A program made the translations under genes and the position numbers. 26,118 bases of DNA from Bacteroidota bacterium. Lineage in GTDB: Bacteria > Bacteroidota > Bacteroidia > B-17B0 > B-17BO. The notes beneath the pieces are model-generated. The model searched no databases. It had not been told where the DNA came from and worked only from the letters and a program-made list of their open reading frames with translations. The number at the start of each line of letters is the position of its first letter. Position 1 is the stretch's first letter. Shown here piece after piece: positions 8,601 to 16,191 of this stretch. The stretch lies in contig JANXRU010000095.1 in the NCBI GenBank assembly GCA_025356715.1, positions 1-26,118 on the forward strand, given 5' to 3'.

Positions 8601-10023
8601 GTTATGTGCTGCTTCAAAACCTTATGTAAGTGCAGCTATACCAGGTACAAATGCTGCTCCTGGAGCAGGTCAGTCTAACACAAGTGGTGCAATGACTACT
8701 AATCATGATTTAAGAACATTAGCAAGTGTTGATATTGTTTTAACTCCTGACAAGAGTAAATGGACACGTTGTATCGTATTAGACGAGTGTGATGACGCCA
8801 TAATTAACCCAACAGGAGCAAAAAAACTAGAACCTAAACGCAGATACTCTGTTGATAAGCAAGGTGTTGCTTGGAACGCAGGTGGTAATTATAATGAGGC
8901 TGTAGTTGATACACATTATTATGGTTGTGGTTGGTTCCCAGGTTATGCTTTAAATCTAGAAACAGGTGAGCGTTTAAATATTGCCTTCGGCGAAGATTCT
9001 TATCAAACAGCTACAAATGGAAACGACATGATGTGGAACCCAACGGTTATTCCATCCTTTGGTCCAGCATATCCATATGCATTTGGTGGAAGACATTATA
9101 TTTATGTGTTTGGTAATAATAGAAGTAAAACTAATTATGCAGGATTTGCTCCTGTAGGAGGGAAGGATATAAGCGGCTTACACGTTGGGGTTACAGCTTA
9201 CGATGCTACAAATGGAGGAAGCACGAATAGTTTCAGAGACATGGTGGCAACGTATAAATGGGCCTTTAAAAACACCAATACAGTTGCTTTAAATAATTTT
9301 TGGTCAGAAGCTATGTGGGTAAATATTCCTATGCTAACAAATAATAGATATAGCTTTACGAATCCTGCTGATATGCCTTGCGAAGCAAAAGTAAGATTGC
9401 GTGTTTCTAAACCATACAGAACCCGTCAAAGTGGAACATGTTCTGTAAATAATTCTATACGTTTAAGTGGAATTGTTCCTTCAGAGGTAGTTAGTCCAAC
9501 AACTCTTAGTAACCCATCAACATCATCACCATCAGTTAATGTTTCTATTAGTACAGATTCATTGGCTGGAAGTTTTAATAATAATATGGGATATTATACA
9601 TTTAGTACAGCAGATATTTTCTCTACTATAAACAACAATCGTTCTGCTTACGATGCTTTGAATTTAATTAACGTAGTTCCTAATCCATACTACTCTTATT
9701 CTACATACGAGCAAAATAGGGTTGATAACCGTGTTAGAATAACTAATTTGCCTAATAAATGTAAAATAAAAATATTTACTTTAAATGGTACATTAATTAG
9801 AACATTTGATAGAGATGTTACAGGTCAAGAAGATTTATATTTAACTTCTACTGATTTTGTTCACTCTAAAAGAGTGTCATACCAAGATTGGGATTTGAAA
9901 AACCAAAGTGGAATTTCAATATCAAGTGGATTATATATCATTCACGTTGATGTACCAGGTGTAGGTGAAAAAATATTAAAATGGTTTGGTGTAATGAGAC
10001 CTCTTGATTTACAAAGCTATTAA
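5650..10023 (+). CDS. Very large exported protein with FlgD/T9SS-like C-terminal beta domain
   Basis: This is a 1457-aa protein of unknown function. A basic then hydrophobic N-terminus (IQIKRHLLLAAATLSVL) looks like a signal peptide; Met4 is an alternative start. Acidic, Gly-rich Ca-binding-like loops occur near residue 193 (DADQSGSYNPEAGDYP) and near residue 356 (DGIDNNGVNGIDEPGEQ). Aromatic and Asn residues are abundant throughout, as in secreted beta-rich proteins. The last ~118 residues, starting VVPNPYYS and containing KIKIFTLNGTLIRTF and SSGLYIIHV, resemble the FlgD-Ig/type A sorting domains of T9SS cargo. The extreme C-terminus (RPLDLQSY) differs from the usual short Lys-rich T9SS end. 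It is cotranscribed between the TonB receptor and the PorV-like gene, so it is probably displayed at or secreted across the outer membrane with them. No enzyme motif was recognised. Confidence 0.75.
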   Translation: MKNMIQIKRHLLLAAATLSVLTVTSKEKQGNVFKTSSVHKVAAGCSAPQAAAELAVNNVRTIIFSGSDMWWDLFGSGNSYYVVPKVETKSKWICSNFSGNVWFGGIDLGGQLKVAAQTYRQDGIDFWSGPLSTIDATTTQDVCSAYDKIFKITRNEVDAFALAGGPITSNIKNWPGDGDLSANQDPLLAPYFDADQSGSYNPEAGDYPLYDVYNTAAKDNLGVCKARVFGDETLWWVYNDNGDVHSATGGKPIGMEVRAQAFAFKTTDEINNMTFYSYQIINRSSFQLTQTYMTVWTDADLGYYADDYIGCDVKRGLGYIYNADNFDETAAGTNGYGSSIPALGCDFFQGPINTTDGIDNNGVNGIDEPGEQMGMTKFLYFNNNLAGIPLQISNPQNASQTYQYMTGFWKDGTPFTCGGNAYGGITPTSFVYPADTYTNGPCGAAPWSEVTAGNTPSDRRFMQSSGPFDLAPGAVNFVTVGLPWARTSTTDQNASIPLLKIADDKAQALFDNCFAVLSGPEAPDMTVQELDKELILYFTNKPASNNYLNNYKELDVTIIVDTVSPYFAGASTPTNTAFDNVDRYYHFEGFKVYQLLNDGITQEQLTDPSKAKLAFSCDVVNGVKTLVNYVYDATSGGDVATVKAEGQDNGIKSTFHFTKDLFSSSSTQQVVNNKTYYFLTVAYGYNEYAKYKEDQPLSSQNAASSLGQKHPYLEGRKSKKAYGIPHNPTAENNGTSSQSLYGYGPKITREEGQGNGGNVLEFTESTVNDILNSTGRVDRITYENGKGPINIKVVDPLNVPKADFSVAFIKKQYYSNADSLKLHACEYNVNSKVSFRNTYAGGRLLGDSVTWVLKNLTSGKEYVPCKSIKVGEEYYFSELGLSVNIGQVVDIAAVSSPTLVTEKVVLAGSFIEGTISFSDATKPWLGGISDQDGTTGRNWIRSGGYKNSVATGDQNQNDYNSGGTFVDPDQYFEAILGGTWAPYALCAASKPYVSAAIPGTNAAPGAGQSNTSGAMTTNHDLRTLASVDIVLTPDKSKWTRCIVLDECDDAIINPTGAKKLEPKRRYSVDKQGVAWNAGGNYNEAVVDTHYYGCGWFPGYALNLETGERLNIAFGEDSYQTATNGNDMMWNPTVIPSFGPAYPYAFGGRHYIYVFGNNRSKTNYAGFAPVGGKDISGLHVGVTAYDATNGGSTNSFRDMVATYKWAFKNTNTVALNNFWSEAMWVNIPMLTNNRYSFTNPADMPCEAKVRLRVSKPYRTRQSGTCSVNNSIRLSGIVPSEVVSPTTLSNPSTSSPSVNVSISTDSLAGSFNNNMGYYTFSTADIFSTINNNRSAYDALNLINVVPNPYYSYSTYEQNRVDNRVRITNLPNKCKIKIFTLNGTLIRTFDRDVTGQEDLYLTSTDFVHSKRVSYQDWDLKNQSGISISSGLYIIHVDVPGVGEKILKWFGVMRPLDLQSY

Positions 10024-10056
10024 ATCATTTAATCTAATTTTTAAATTACTAGTATT

Positions 10057-11145
10057 ATGAATATATTTTTAAATAAATCAGTAAGTATCATATTAGCAGG
10101 AGGATTTTTAGCCACTTGTTTAACGGCTACTGCAGGAAATCCTGAGCGTGCTGGGCAGGCTGGCGCAGCACAGTTGCTTATAAATCCATATGCTCGTTCA
10201 GCAGGTTGGGCAAGCGCAAATACAGCACGTTGTAAGGGCTTAGAGTCTCAATTTCTGAATGTTGCTGGATTAGCATTTACACGTAAAACAGAATTTATGT
10301 TTATGCGCTCAGCTTTATTTGTTGGCTCAGGAATTAATATTAACTGTTTTGGGTTATCTCAACGTATTGGAGAAACTGGGGCAATTGGTTTAGGAATTAC
10401 CTCTATTGATGGTGGTAAAATAGAAAGAACAACAGAAGAGCAACCTGAAGGTGGTTTGGGTACATATACACCTCGTTTTACAAATATTGCTTTATCATAC
10501 GCTAAAGGTTTTTCCGATAATATTTACGGTGGTGTTACTGTGCGTGTTATTTCTGAAGGCATTGACAATGTTAAAGCTCAAGGTGTATCAATTGATGCTG
10601 GTATTCAGTACCATGCTGGAAAAAATGATCAATTGCATTTAGGCGTTGCTTTAAAAAATTGGGGACCAAAAATGCAATACAAAGGCGATGGTTTGTCAGT
10701 TCAAAATACAGTTACTAATGCTTACGGAAGTACTTATCAGTTAACGTCTGCAAGTAAATCTGCACAATTGGATTTGCCAGCTTTAATGAATATTGGTATA
10801 GCATATGATTTTTATTTAACTAAAGATACAACAGGAAAACTTAAAACTCACCGTATAACTGTTGCTGGTAACTTTACTTCTAATTCATTTACTAAAGATA
10901 ATTTTTTAGTAGGCGTTGAATATAGCTGGAAAGAAATGGTAATGATTAGAGGAGGTATGTACACTGAGAAAGGTTTGTTTACTGGAGATGGTACACGCAC
11001 TTCTGCATTAAATGGCCCAACTTGCGGCGCAACTTTTGAACTGCCAATTGGAGCTAAAAAATCGACTTTCGGAATAGATTATTCATACCGATTTACAAAC
11101 TCATTTAGTGGCGTACATTCATTCGGAGCAAGGATAAATTTTTAA
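10057..11145 (+). CDS. PorV/PorQ-family outer-membrane beta-barrel protein
   Basis: This 362-aa exported protein has a signal peptide of about 26 residues (cleavage near TATA-G). The mature start contains RAGQAGAAQLLINPYARSAG and, soon after, LNVAGLAFTRKTEF, which are hallmarks of the PorV/PorQ family. These are FadL-like barrels of T9SS; PorV itself collects cargo from the SprA translocon and delivers it to the attachment complex. Alternating beta-strand patterns run to the C-terminus, which ends in Phe (GARINF), as is usual for outer-membrane proteins. It is the last gene of the operon, 33 bp after the giant exported protein. It is probably a PorV paralogue dedicated to that neighbour rather than the general PorV, which is normally encoded elsewhere. 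That pairing is inference. Confidence 0.82.
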   Translation: MNIFLNKSVSIILAGGFLATCLTATAGNPERAGQAGAAQLLINPYARSAGWASANTARCKGLESQFLNVAGLAFTRKTEFMFMRSALFVGSGININCFGLSQRIGETGAIGLGITSIDGGKIERTTEEQPEGGLGTYTPRFTNIALSYAKGFSDNIYGGVTVRVISEGIDNVKAQGVSIDAGIQYHAGKNDQLHLGVALKNWGPKMQYKGDGLSVQNTVTNAYGSTYQLTSASKSAQLDLPALMNIGIAYDFYLTKDTTGKLKTHRITVAGNFTSNSFTKDNFLVGVEYSWKEMVMIRGGMYTEKGLFTGDGTRTSALNGPTCGATFELPIGAKKSTFGIDYSYRFTNSFSGVHSFGARINF

Positions 11146-11173
11146 AATATATAACATTTAATTTCAAATTAAA

Positions 11174-11210
11174 AAGAGTCCCGAATAATATTCGGGATTC
11201 TTTTATTTTT
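11174..11210 (+). terminator. Rho-independent terminator after the PorV-like gene
   Basis: The arms AAGAGTCCCGAATA and TATTCGGGATTCTT form a long stem (one G-U pair, with the innermost A-T pairs probably open as the loop). A T-rich tail, TTTTATTTTT, follows directly. It lies 28 bp after the PorV-like stop and before greA, so it closes the three-gene operon. Confidence 0.85.
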
Positions 11211-11224
11211 AAACAACTACAATC

Positions 11225-11698
11225 ATGTCAACAATTGCCTATTATACTGAAGAAGGATTAAAAAAATTAAAGGACGAATTACAGCAATTAAAAACAGTTG
11301 AACGCAAAAGCGTCATTCGTCAAATTTCGGAGGCACGCGACAAGGGCGATTTGTCTGAAAATGCCGAGTATGACGCCGCAAAAGATGCTCAAGGCTTATT
11401 GGAATTAAAAATTGCAAAACTAGAAGATATTATTTTTAATGCTCGAATAGTAGATAGTTCATTATTAGATATTTCTAAAGTGAGCATCTTAACCACAGTG
11501 AAAATAAAAAATTTGAAAAACAACGTAGAAATGAAATATACGATTGTTGCAGAAAATGAGGCGGATTTAAAAGCTGGGAAAATTTCTATAGATTCACCAA
11601 TTGGTAAAGGGTTGCTAGGAAAGAAAGTTGGCGACAAAGTGGACGTTACAGTTCCTGCGGGCATTATCCCGTTTCAAATTATTGAAATCACCATCTAG
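11225..11698 (+). CDS. greA: Transcription elongation factor GreA
   Basis: This 157-aa cytoplasmic factor enters the secondary channel of RNA polymerase and stimulates cleavage of backtracked RNA. It has an N-terminal antiparallel coiled coil (about 1-75). The tip motif GDLSENAEYDAAKD (about 41-54) carries the conserved Asp and Glu that coordinate catalytic Mg. The C-terminal FKBP-like domain ends with the typical run SPIGKGLLGKKVGD...VPAG. The length matches the usual 158 aa. The ATG at 11225 gives the normal N-terminus, with Tyr-Tyr-Thr-x-Glu-Gly a few residues in. It lies just downstream of a terminator, and the HIT gene follows after 2 bp, so the two are very likely cotranscribed. Confidence 0.95.
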   Translation: MSTIAYYTEEGLKKLKDELQQLKTVERKSVIRQISEARDKGDLSENAEYDAAKDAQGLLELKIAKLEDIIFNARIVDSSLLDISKVSILTTVKIKNLKNNVEMKYTIVAENEADLKAGKISIDSPIGKGLLGKKVGDKVDVTVPAGIIPFQIIEITI

Positions 11699-11700
11699 TT

Positions 11701-12096
11701 ATGGCAAGTGTTTTTTCGAAAATTATTGCAGGAGAAATACCATGTTATAAAATTTCAGAAACAGAGGAGTTTATGGCATTCTTAGATGTTTTTCCATTAA
11801 AAAAAGGCCATACATTGGTAATTCCAAAAAAAGAAGTTGATCAGGTTTTTGATTTAGATCAAGATACTTATGTTGGATTAATGGATTTCGCGAAAACGAT
11901 TGCGATTGCCATCAAAAAAACAATTCCTTGTAATAGAGTAGGAGTGAGTGTTATCGGACTTGAAGTGCCACATGCGCATATTCACTTAATTCCTATAAAT
12001 ACAACCAATGATATGAATTTCACTAATTCTAAGTTAATATTTTCTAAAGAAGAGTTTGAATCTATTGCTAATGCAATAAAAAAAAATCTTCTTTAG
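11701..12096 (+). CDS. HIT-family nucleotide phosphohydrolase/transferase
   Basis: This 131-aa HIT protein has the catalytic histidine triad at residues 91-95 (HAHIH, followed by LIP) and the usual N-terminal start FSKIIAGEIPCYKI. Family members (Hint/HinT, Fhit-like) hydrolyse nucleotide phosphoramidates or dinucleoside polyphosphates. It begins 2 bp after greA, a gene pair I recall from other Bacteroidota, and should be translated from the same mRNA. Where many HIT proteins have Gln or Asn two residues before the triad, this one has LEVPHAH. The exact substrate cannot be told from sequence. Confidence 0.9.
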   Translation: MASVFSKIIAGEIPCYKISETEEFMAFLDVFPLKKGHTLVIPKKEVDQVFDLDQDTYVGLMDFAKTIAIAIKKTIPCNRVGVSVIGLEVPHAHIHLIPINTTNDMNFTNSKLIFSKEEFESIANAIKKNLL

Positions 12097-12195
12097 CCTT
12101 ATAAACCCCTGTTAATTATGCTAAAAACACGAATGCTATAATTTGTAGCAGTACTGTGCTTGTTTTTGTTGTTATTTTGCTGAAAATAAATAAGC

Positions 12196-13734
12196 ATGTT
12201 AGTAAAAACGTATGGAAGTGCCGTGCACGGCATTACTGCTACCACCGTAACAGTAGAGGTAAACATTGGACAAGGAATAAATTTTTATTTAGTAGGGTTG
12301 CCTGATAGTGCCGTTAAAGAAAGTCATCAAAGGATTGATGCAGCTTTAAAAAATAACGGATTAAAAATTCCAGGCAAGCAAATCACTGTTAACATGGCTC
12401 CAGCAGATATTCGTAAAGAAGGCTCGGCATACGATTTAACGATTGCAGTGGGCATTTTAGCTGCTTCTGAACAAATTTTATCTGAAGAAGTTTCTCAATA
12501 TATTATCATGGGCGAATTATCGCTTGATGGAGAGTTGCGCCCTATCAAAGGAACCTTACCTATTGCCATAAAAGCAAAGCAAGAAGGGTTTAAAGGGCTA
12601 ATACTACCAATTGAAAACGCTAAAGAAGCAGCTGTTGTTGATGGTTTAGATATATATGGGGTTACTAATATTAAACAAGTAATTGATTTTTTTAATGGAA
12701 CGCTTCATTTAGAAAAAACAACGATTAATATTGAAGATGAATTTCTGACACGATTAGATGATTTTGAATATGATTTTTCGGATGTAAAAGGCCAAGAAAA
12801 CATTAAAAGAGCTTTAGAAATTTCAGCTTCAGGTGGGCATAATGTTATTTTGATTGGCCCGCCAGGTGCCGGAAAAACAATGTTAAGCAAACGGATGCCT
12901 TCTATTTTACCACCACTTACTTTAGATGAAGCATTAGAAACAACTAAAATACACAGTGTTGCTGGGCGTACAAGTAAAACGATGGGGCTTGTTACTAAAC
13001 GACCTTTTCGTAGCCCACACCATACGATAAGCGATGTTGCATTAGTTGGGGGAGGAATGAATGCGCAGCCAGGCGAAATTTCATTAGCTCATAATGGCGT
13101 TTTATTTTTAGATGAATTACCTGAATTTAAAAGGACAGTTCTTGAAGTGATGCGTCAACCATTAGAGGACAGAGTTGTAACTATTTCACGTGCCCGCTTC
13201 AGCGTAGAGTACCCAGCAAGTTTTATGTTAATGGCAAGCATGAATCCTTGCCCATGTGGCTACTACAATCATCCTGAAAAAGACTGTGTATGTGCTCCTG
13301 GTATAGTTCAAAAATATTTGAATAAAATTTCAGGACCACTTTTAGATCGAATTGATTTACATGTGGAAGTAACACCCGTACCTTTCAGTGAACTTAATAA
13401 AATTCAACATTCAGAAACTAGTAAAGAAATTAGGGCAAGAGTTATTAAAGCGAGAGCAATTCAAACAAATCGCTTTAAGGCAACGGATGGTGTATATTGT
13501 AATGCGCAAATGCGAACTAAAGATTTACGCACCTACTGCAACTTGGATGATGCAAGTAATGCGTTGTTAAAAACCGCTATGGAAAGGCTGGGCTTATCGG
13601 CAAGGGCTTATGATAGAATTTTGAAAGTTGCAAGAACAATAGCTGATTTAGATAATTCAGAGGTAATCCAAACAAATCATATTGCTGAAGCCATTCAATA
13701 TAGAAGTTTAGATAGAGATGGTTGGGCGGGATAG
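12196..13734 (+). CDS. YifB/ComM-family Mg-chelatase-like AAA+ ATPase
   Basis: This 512-aa protein has the full YifB/ComM architecture. An N-terminal ChlI-like domain (about 1-165) includes [14 protein letters not shown] and [14 protein letters not shown]+ core carries Walker A GPPGAGKT (221-228), RSPHHTISD (272-280) and Walker B VLFLDEL (302-308). A four-Cys cluster follows (C352, C354, C364, C366), and the C-terminal Mg-chelatase domain extends to about 505. ComM is a helicase that promotes branch migration during natural transformation; other YifB proteins are uncharacterised. It is a single gene flanked by gaps of 99 and 115 bp. The length and all motifs are intact. Despite the Mg-chelatase name, no chlorophyll or cobalt-chelation function is implied. 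Confidence 0.93.
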   Translation: MLVKTYGSAVHGITATTVTVEVNIGQGINFYLVGLPDSAVKESHQRIDAALKNNGLKIPGKQITVNMAPADIRKEGSAYDLTIAVGILAASEQILSEEVSQYIIMGELSLDGELRPIKGTLPIAIKAKQEGFKGLILPIENAKEAAVVDGLDIYGVTNIKQVIDFFNGTLHLEKTTINIEDEFLTRLDDFEYDFSDVKGQENIKRALEISASGGHNVILIGPPGAGKTMLSKRMPSILPPLTLDEALETTKIHSVAGRTSKTMGLVTKRPFRSPHHTISDVALVGGGMNAQPGEISLAHNGVLFLDELPEFKRTVLEVMRQPLEDRVVTISRARFSVEYPASFMLMASMNPCPCGYYNHPEKDCVCAPGIVQKYLNKISGPLLDRIDLHVEVTPVPFSELNKIQHSETSKEIRARVIKARAIQTNRFKATDGVYCNAQMRTKDLRTYCNLDDASNALLKTAMERLGLSARAYDRILKVARTIADLDNSEVIQTNHIAEAIQYRSLDRDGWAG

Positions 13735-13823
13735 ATTTATTTTCTCATATTATTTTATATTTGTCAGTAATTAATGAAGTTGATTTATATAAAAAAACGC
13801 TTTTTTAAAACTATTTTTTTGTT

Positions 13824-13831
13824 TATCTTTG
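13824..13831 (+). promoter_or_regulatory. -7 box of the CarH-like regulator gene
   Basis: TATCTTTG matches TAnnTTTG exactly and lies 18 bp before the ATG at 13850, giving a leader of roughly 10-15 nt. The -33 position has only TTT. The 3' end of this box is overlapped by the inverted repeat at 13829-13850, so a bound repressor would block the promoter. Confidence 0.5.
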
Positions 13832-13850
13832 TTTAAAATTAGTTAAACAA
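13829..13850. promoter_or_regulatory. Inverted repeat operator at the CarH-like gene start
   Basis: TTGTTTAA (13829-13836) and TTAACAA-type arm TTAAACAA (13843-13850) are exact reverse complements around a 6-bp centre. The element runs from the -7 box to the first base of the start codon. The right half, extended to GTTAAACAA, is identical to the right half of the element between the two divergent operons at 17381-17412. The natural candidate to bind it is the MerR-type protein encoded immediately downstream. Confidence 0.55.
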
Positions 13851-14710
13851 TGTCATTTTATCAAATTTCAGATTTAGAACAATTAACAGGTATAAAAGCC
13901 CATACGATACGCATTTGGGAAAAGCGTTATAATTTAATTGAACCGCACCGTTCGGATACGAATATTAGATTTTATGACGATCAACAATTGAAAAAAATTC
14001 TCAATGTATCTACGCTCATTAATCATGGTTTTAAAATATCAAAAATTGCACAACTTTCTTTAACAGAAATTAAAAAGCACATTCTTTTAATTTGCGATAG
14101 TGACAAAAAGCCTGTCAATGAAGCTTTCGTAAATGATTTGACTATAGCGATGCTTGAGTTTAATGAAATTAATTTTGAAAAAGTGATTTCAAATGCTATT
14201 TTAAAATTTGGCGTTTTTGATGCGATGATAAACGTTATTTATCCTTTTTTAAATAAAGTTGGATTACTTTGGATTATCAATAATACAATGCCGTTTCAAG
14301 AGCATTTTGCTTCTCATTTGATAAAGCAAAAATTACATTCGTTATTAGATAATTTACCCTATAAAACATCAAAATACACTTATTTGCTTTTTTTACCAGA
14401 AAATGAATTTCATGAAATAGGATTGTTGTTTTCAAATTATATATTGCGTGCTAAAGGCATTAAAACTATTTATCTAGGTCAAAATGTACCTTTTCAAAAC
14501 ATAGAAGCGGCTATACTTGAAATTAAGCCCACTCATTTAGTAACGATGATTGTCTCAAATTTGAGTATGGAATTATTTAATCAAAAAAGTGTTTTCAAAT
14601 TAATTCAAGCCAAAAAAATTAAATTTTTAGTTGCTGGACGAATTGATTTGTTGTTACCTTTTGAAAAAACCCATTCAATCAGTATTTTAAAAACTCCAAA
14701 TGATTTGTAA
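13850..14710 (+). CDS. CarH/LitR-type MerR regulator with B12-binding photosensory domain
   Basis: This 286-aa regulator has three parts. The MerR winged helix-turn-helix (about 3-72) reads YQISDLEQLTGIKAHTIRIW and continues with EKRY. A four-helix cap (about 87-165) carries W141 followed nine residues later by E151-H152. A Rossmann B12-binding domain (about 176-286) has E186-x-H188-x-x-G191. W-x9-EH and the axial His motif are the signature of CarH/LitR photoreceptors, where adenosylcobalamin holds a DNA-bound repressor tetramer in the dark and light breaks the Co-C bond to release DNA. The residue set is complete, so B12 light sensing is likely; the axial motif has Glu where many cobalamin proteins have Asp. 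An inverted repeat covers its own promoter, implying autorepression. The photolyase-containing operons next door are the probable targets. Confidence 0.87.
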   Translation: MSFYQISDLEQLTGIKAHTIRIWEKRYNLIEPHRSDTNIRFYDDQQLKKILNVSTLINHGFKISKIAQLSLTEIKKHILLICDSDKKPVNEAFVNDLTIAMLEFNEINFEKVISNAILKFGVFDAMINVIYPFLNKVGLLWIINNTMPFQEHFASHLIKQKLHSLLDNLPYKTSKYTYLLFLPENEFHEIGLLFSNYILRAKGIKTIYLGQNVPFQNIEAAILEIKPTHLVTMIVSNLSMELFNQKSVFKLIQAKKIKFLVAGRIDLLLPFEKTHSISILKTPNDL

Positions 14711-14764
14711 ATAGATTGATGATGTTATGTTAAGATAATACATTTAAACTACAAATTAGTAGCG

Positions 14765-15673
14765 TCAATTTTGAAGCATACTTTCTAACGAAGTATGAGT
14801 AAATGTAAAGCCTTCGTTTCTTATTTTATCAGAACTGACTCTTGAGCCTTCTAATAAAACACATGCCAATTCTCCATATATGGCTTTTAAAATAAATGAT
14901 GGAACAGATGGCATAAAAAATGGTTTATTTAGTATGTTGGCTAACCCAATCATTAAATCTTTATTTGTTATATCGTAAGGTGAATTTGCATTAAACGTTC
15001 CTTCAAGGTCTGTATTTCTGATAGTAAATTCATACAACCTAACTAAATCATCAATACCAACAATTGGCATATATTGTTTGCCACTTCCTAATGGAGAAGC
15101 GAGCCCTAGTTTTACAATTGGTGTTATTTTTTGCAAAGCGCCGCCATCTTTACTAAGAACGGTAGGCAATCTAAGTATGATTACTCTATCAGTAAATTCA
15201 TTAAATGCTTGGTAAGATTTTTCCCATTGAAAACAGCATTCACCTAAAAAATCTTTTCCTGCATTATCTTTTTCTGTAAAAACCTTTTCACTCGTTATTG
15301 CGCCATAATAACCAATAGCAGAAGTCCCAATTAGTGCTTTGATTTTAGTGTTTTTTTCTTTAAGACTTTGAGCTAAAAACAAAGAACTGTTAACTCTACT
15401 ATCAATAATTTCTTTTTTTCTTTTGGTATTCCATCGTTTGTCAACAATACCAGTTCCTGCTAAATGAATAATGTAATCTATATTTTCTATTGCCCGTTTG
15501 TCAATTTGTTTTTCATTAACATTCCAATAAAAAACGGATTCAGATAAGTGTTTTTTGTTTTGCGTTAATCCTTTTATTAAAAATCCTTTTTTTGATAAGT
15601 AGGTAGATATGTGTCGAGCAAGTAATCCACTGTATCCAGTAATTAAAACAGTATGAATAGTAGAGGCTTTCAT
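14765..15673 (-). CDS. TIGR01777-family NAD(P)-binding SDR (YfcH/SDR39U1-like)
   Basis: This 302-aa extended SDR has a Rossmann start at residues 9-20 (VLITGYSGLLAR). The second Gly of the classic motif is replaced (G-Y-S-G-L-L-A), as is tolerated in this group. The segment GTSAIGYYG, with the catalytic-type Ser and Tyr, followed by GKDFLGECCFQWE, is diagnostic of the TIGR01777/YfcH family. A C-terminal DUF1731-like tail ends with LLEGSRVSSDKIRNEGF. The biochemical role is unknown for the family. It is the last gene of the folE operon, 5 bp after idi, and converges with the regulator gene over 54 bp. Membership of this operon suggests light-controlled expression, by inference. Confidence 0.85.
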   Translation of the reverse strand: MKASTIHTVLITGYSGLLARHISTYLSKKGFLIKGLTQNKKHLSESVFYWNVNEKQIDKRAIENIDYIIHLAGTGIVDKRWNTKRKKEIIDSRVNSSLFLAQSLKEKNTKIKALIGTSAIGYYGAITSEKVFTEKDNAGKDFLGECCFQWEKSYQAFNEFTDRVIILRLPTVLSKDGGALQKITPIVKLGLASPLGSGKQYMPIVGIDDLVRLYEFTIRNTDLEGTFNANSPYDITNKDLMIGLANILNKPFFMPSVPSFILKAIYGELACVLLEGSRVSSDKIRNEGFTFTHTSLESMLQN

Positions 15674-15678
15674 TTCTT

Positions 15679-16191
15679 TTATATGCTATGTTTTATTTTA
15701 TCAAAAATTAATTTAAACCAAACGGTATAGTTGTTTGATTTTTCTAACAAATCCTTTTCTATTTCATCAACCGATGCATAGCGATAGGCAACAACCTCGT
15801 CAGGATTAATTAAAGGAAGTGTATTGCATTTACCCAGGTAAACGTAATCCAATTCATATTCGATTAATTGATTAGGCAATATTGTGTGATATATAAAACT
15901 GAATTTATATTCCAATTCGCAAGTCATCCCCATTTCTTCGTTCAGTCTTCTACGTGCTGTTGTTTCTGATGTTTCGCCTTGTTTGGGATGAGTGCAACAA
16001 GTATTTGTCCATAAACCTGCTGAATGATATTTGTGATGCGCGCGTTGTTGAAGTAATAGTTTTTTTTGTGAATTGACGATAACAATAGAAATAGCACGAT
16101 GCAATTTACCTTCAATATGGGCTTGCATTTTTTCCATCACACCTAATTCATTATCGTGTTCATCAACTAATATAACGTATTCTTTACTCAT
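15679..16191 (-). CDS. idi: Isopentenyl-diphosphate delta-isomerase, type I
   Basis: This Nudix-fold enzyme interconverts IPP and DMAPP, supplying allylic primer for carotenoids, quinones and other isoprenoids. It has 170 aa from the chosen start, MSKEYVILVDE. A start 8 codons upstream is possible but would overlap the previous gene more deeply, whereas ATG at 16191 forms a tight ATGA overlap with the DUF2452 stop. Key features are TNTCCTHPKQGE (63-73), with the catalytic Cys at 66 and metal His at 68; the Nudix-type helix RRRLNEEMG (80-88); and Glu112 in the second acidic motif. The length is near the E. coli enzyme (182 aa). Idi inside a B12-light-sensor operon suggests carotenoid supply, although no crt gene is present in the window. 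Confidence 0.92.
   Translation of the reverse strand: MSKEYVILVDEHDNELGVMEKMQAHIEGKLHRAISIVIVNSQKKLLLQQRAHHKYHSAGLWTNTCCTHPKQGETSETTARRRLNEEMGMTCELEYKFSFIYHTILPNQLIEYELDYVYLGKCNTLPLINPDEVVAYRYASVDEIEKDLLEKSNNYTVWFKLIFDKIKHSI

Noticed and set aside
12134..12156. TGCTA-N7-TAGCA and palindrome CAGTACTG upstream of the YifB gene
   Set aside because: The arms are 4-5 bp and there is no second copy or clear promoter context, so chance is likely in a 99-bp gap.
13791..13806. A7-CGC-T6 hairpin after the YifB gene as a terminator
   Set aside because: The stem is only A-T pairs and too weak for a convincing intrinsic terminator; A/T runs are common in this genome.
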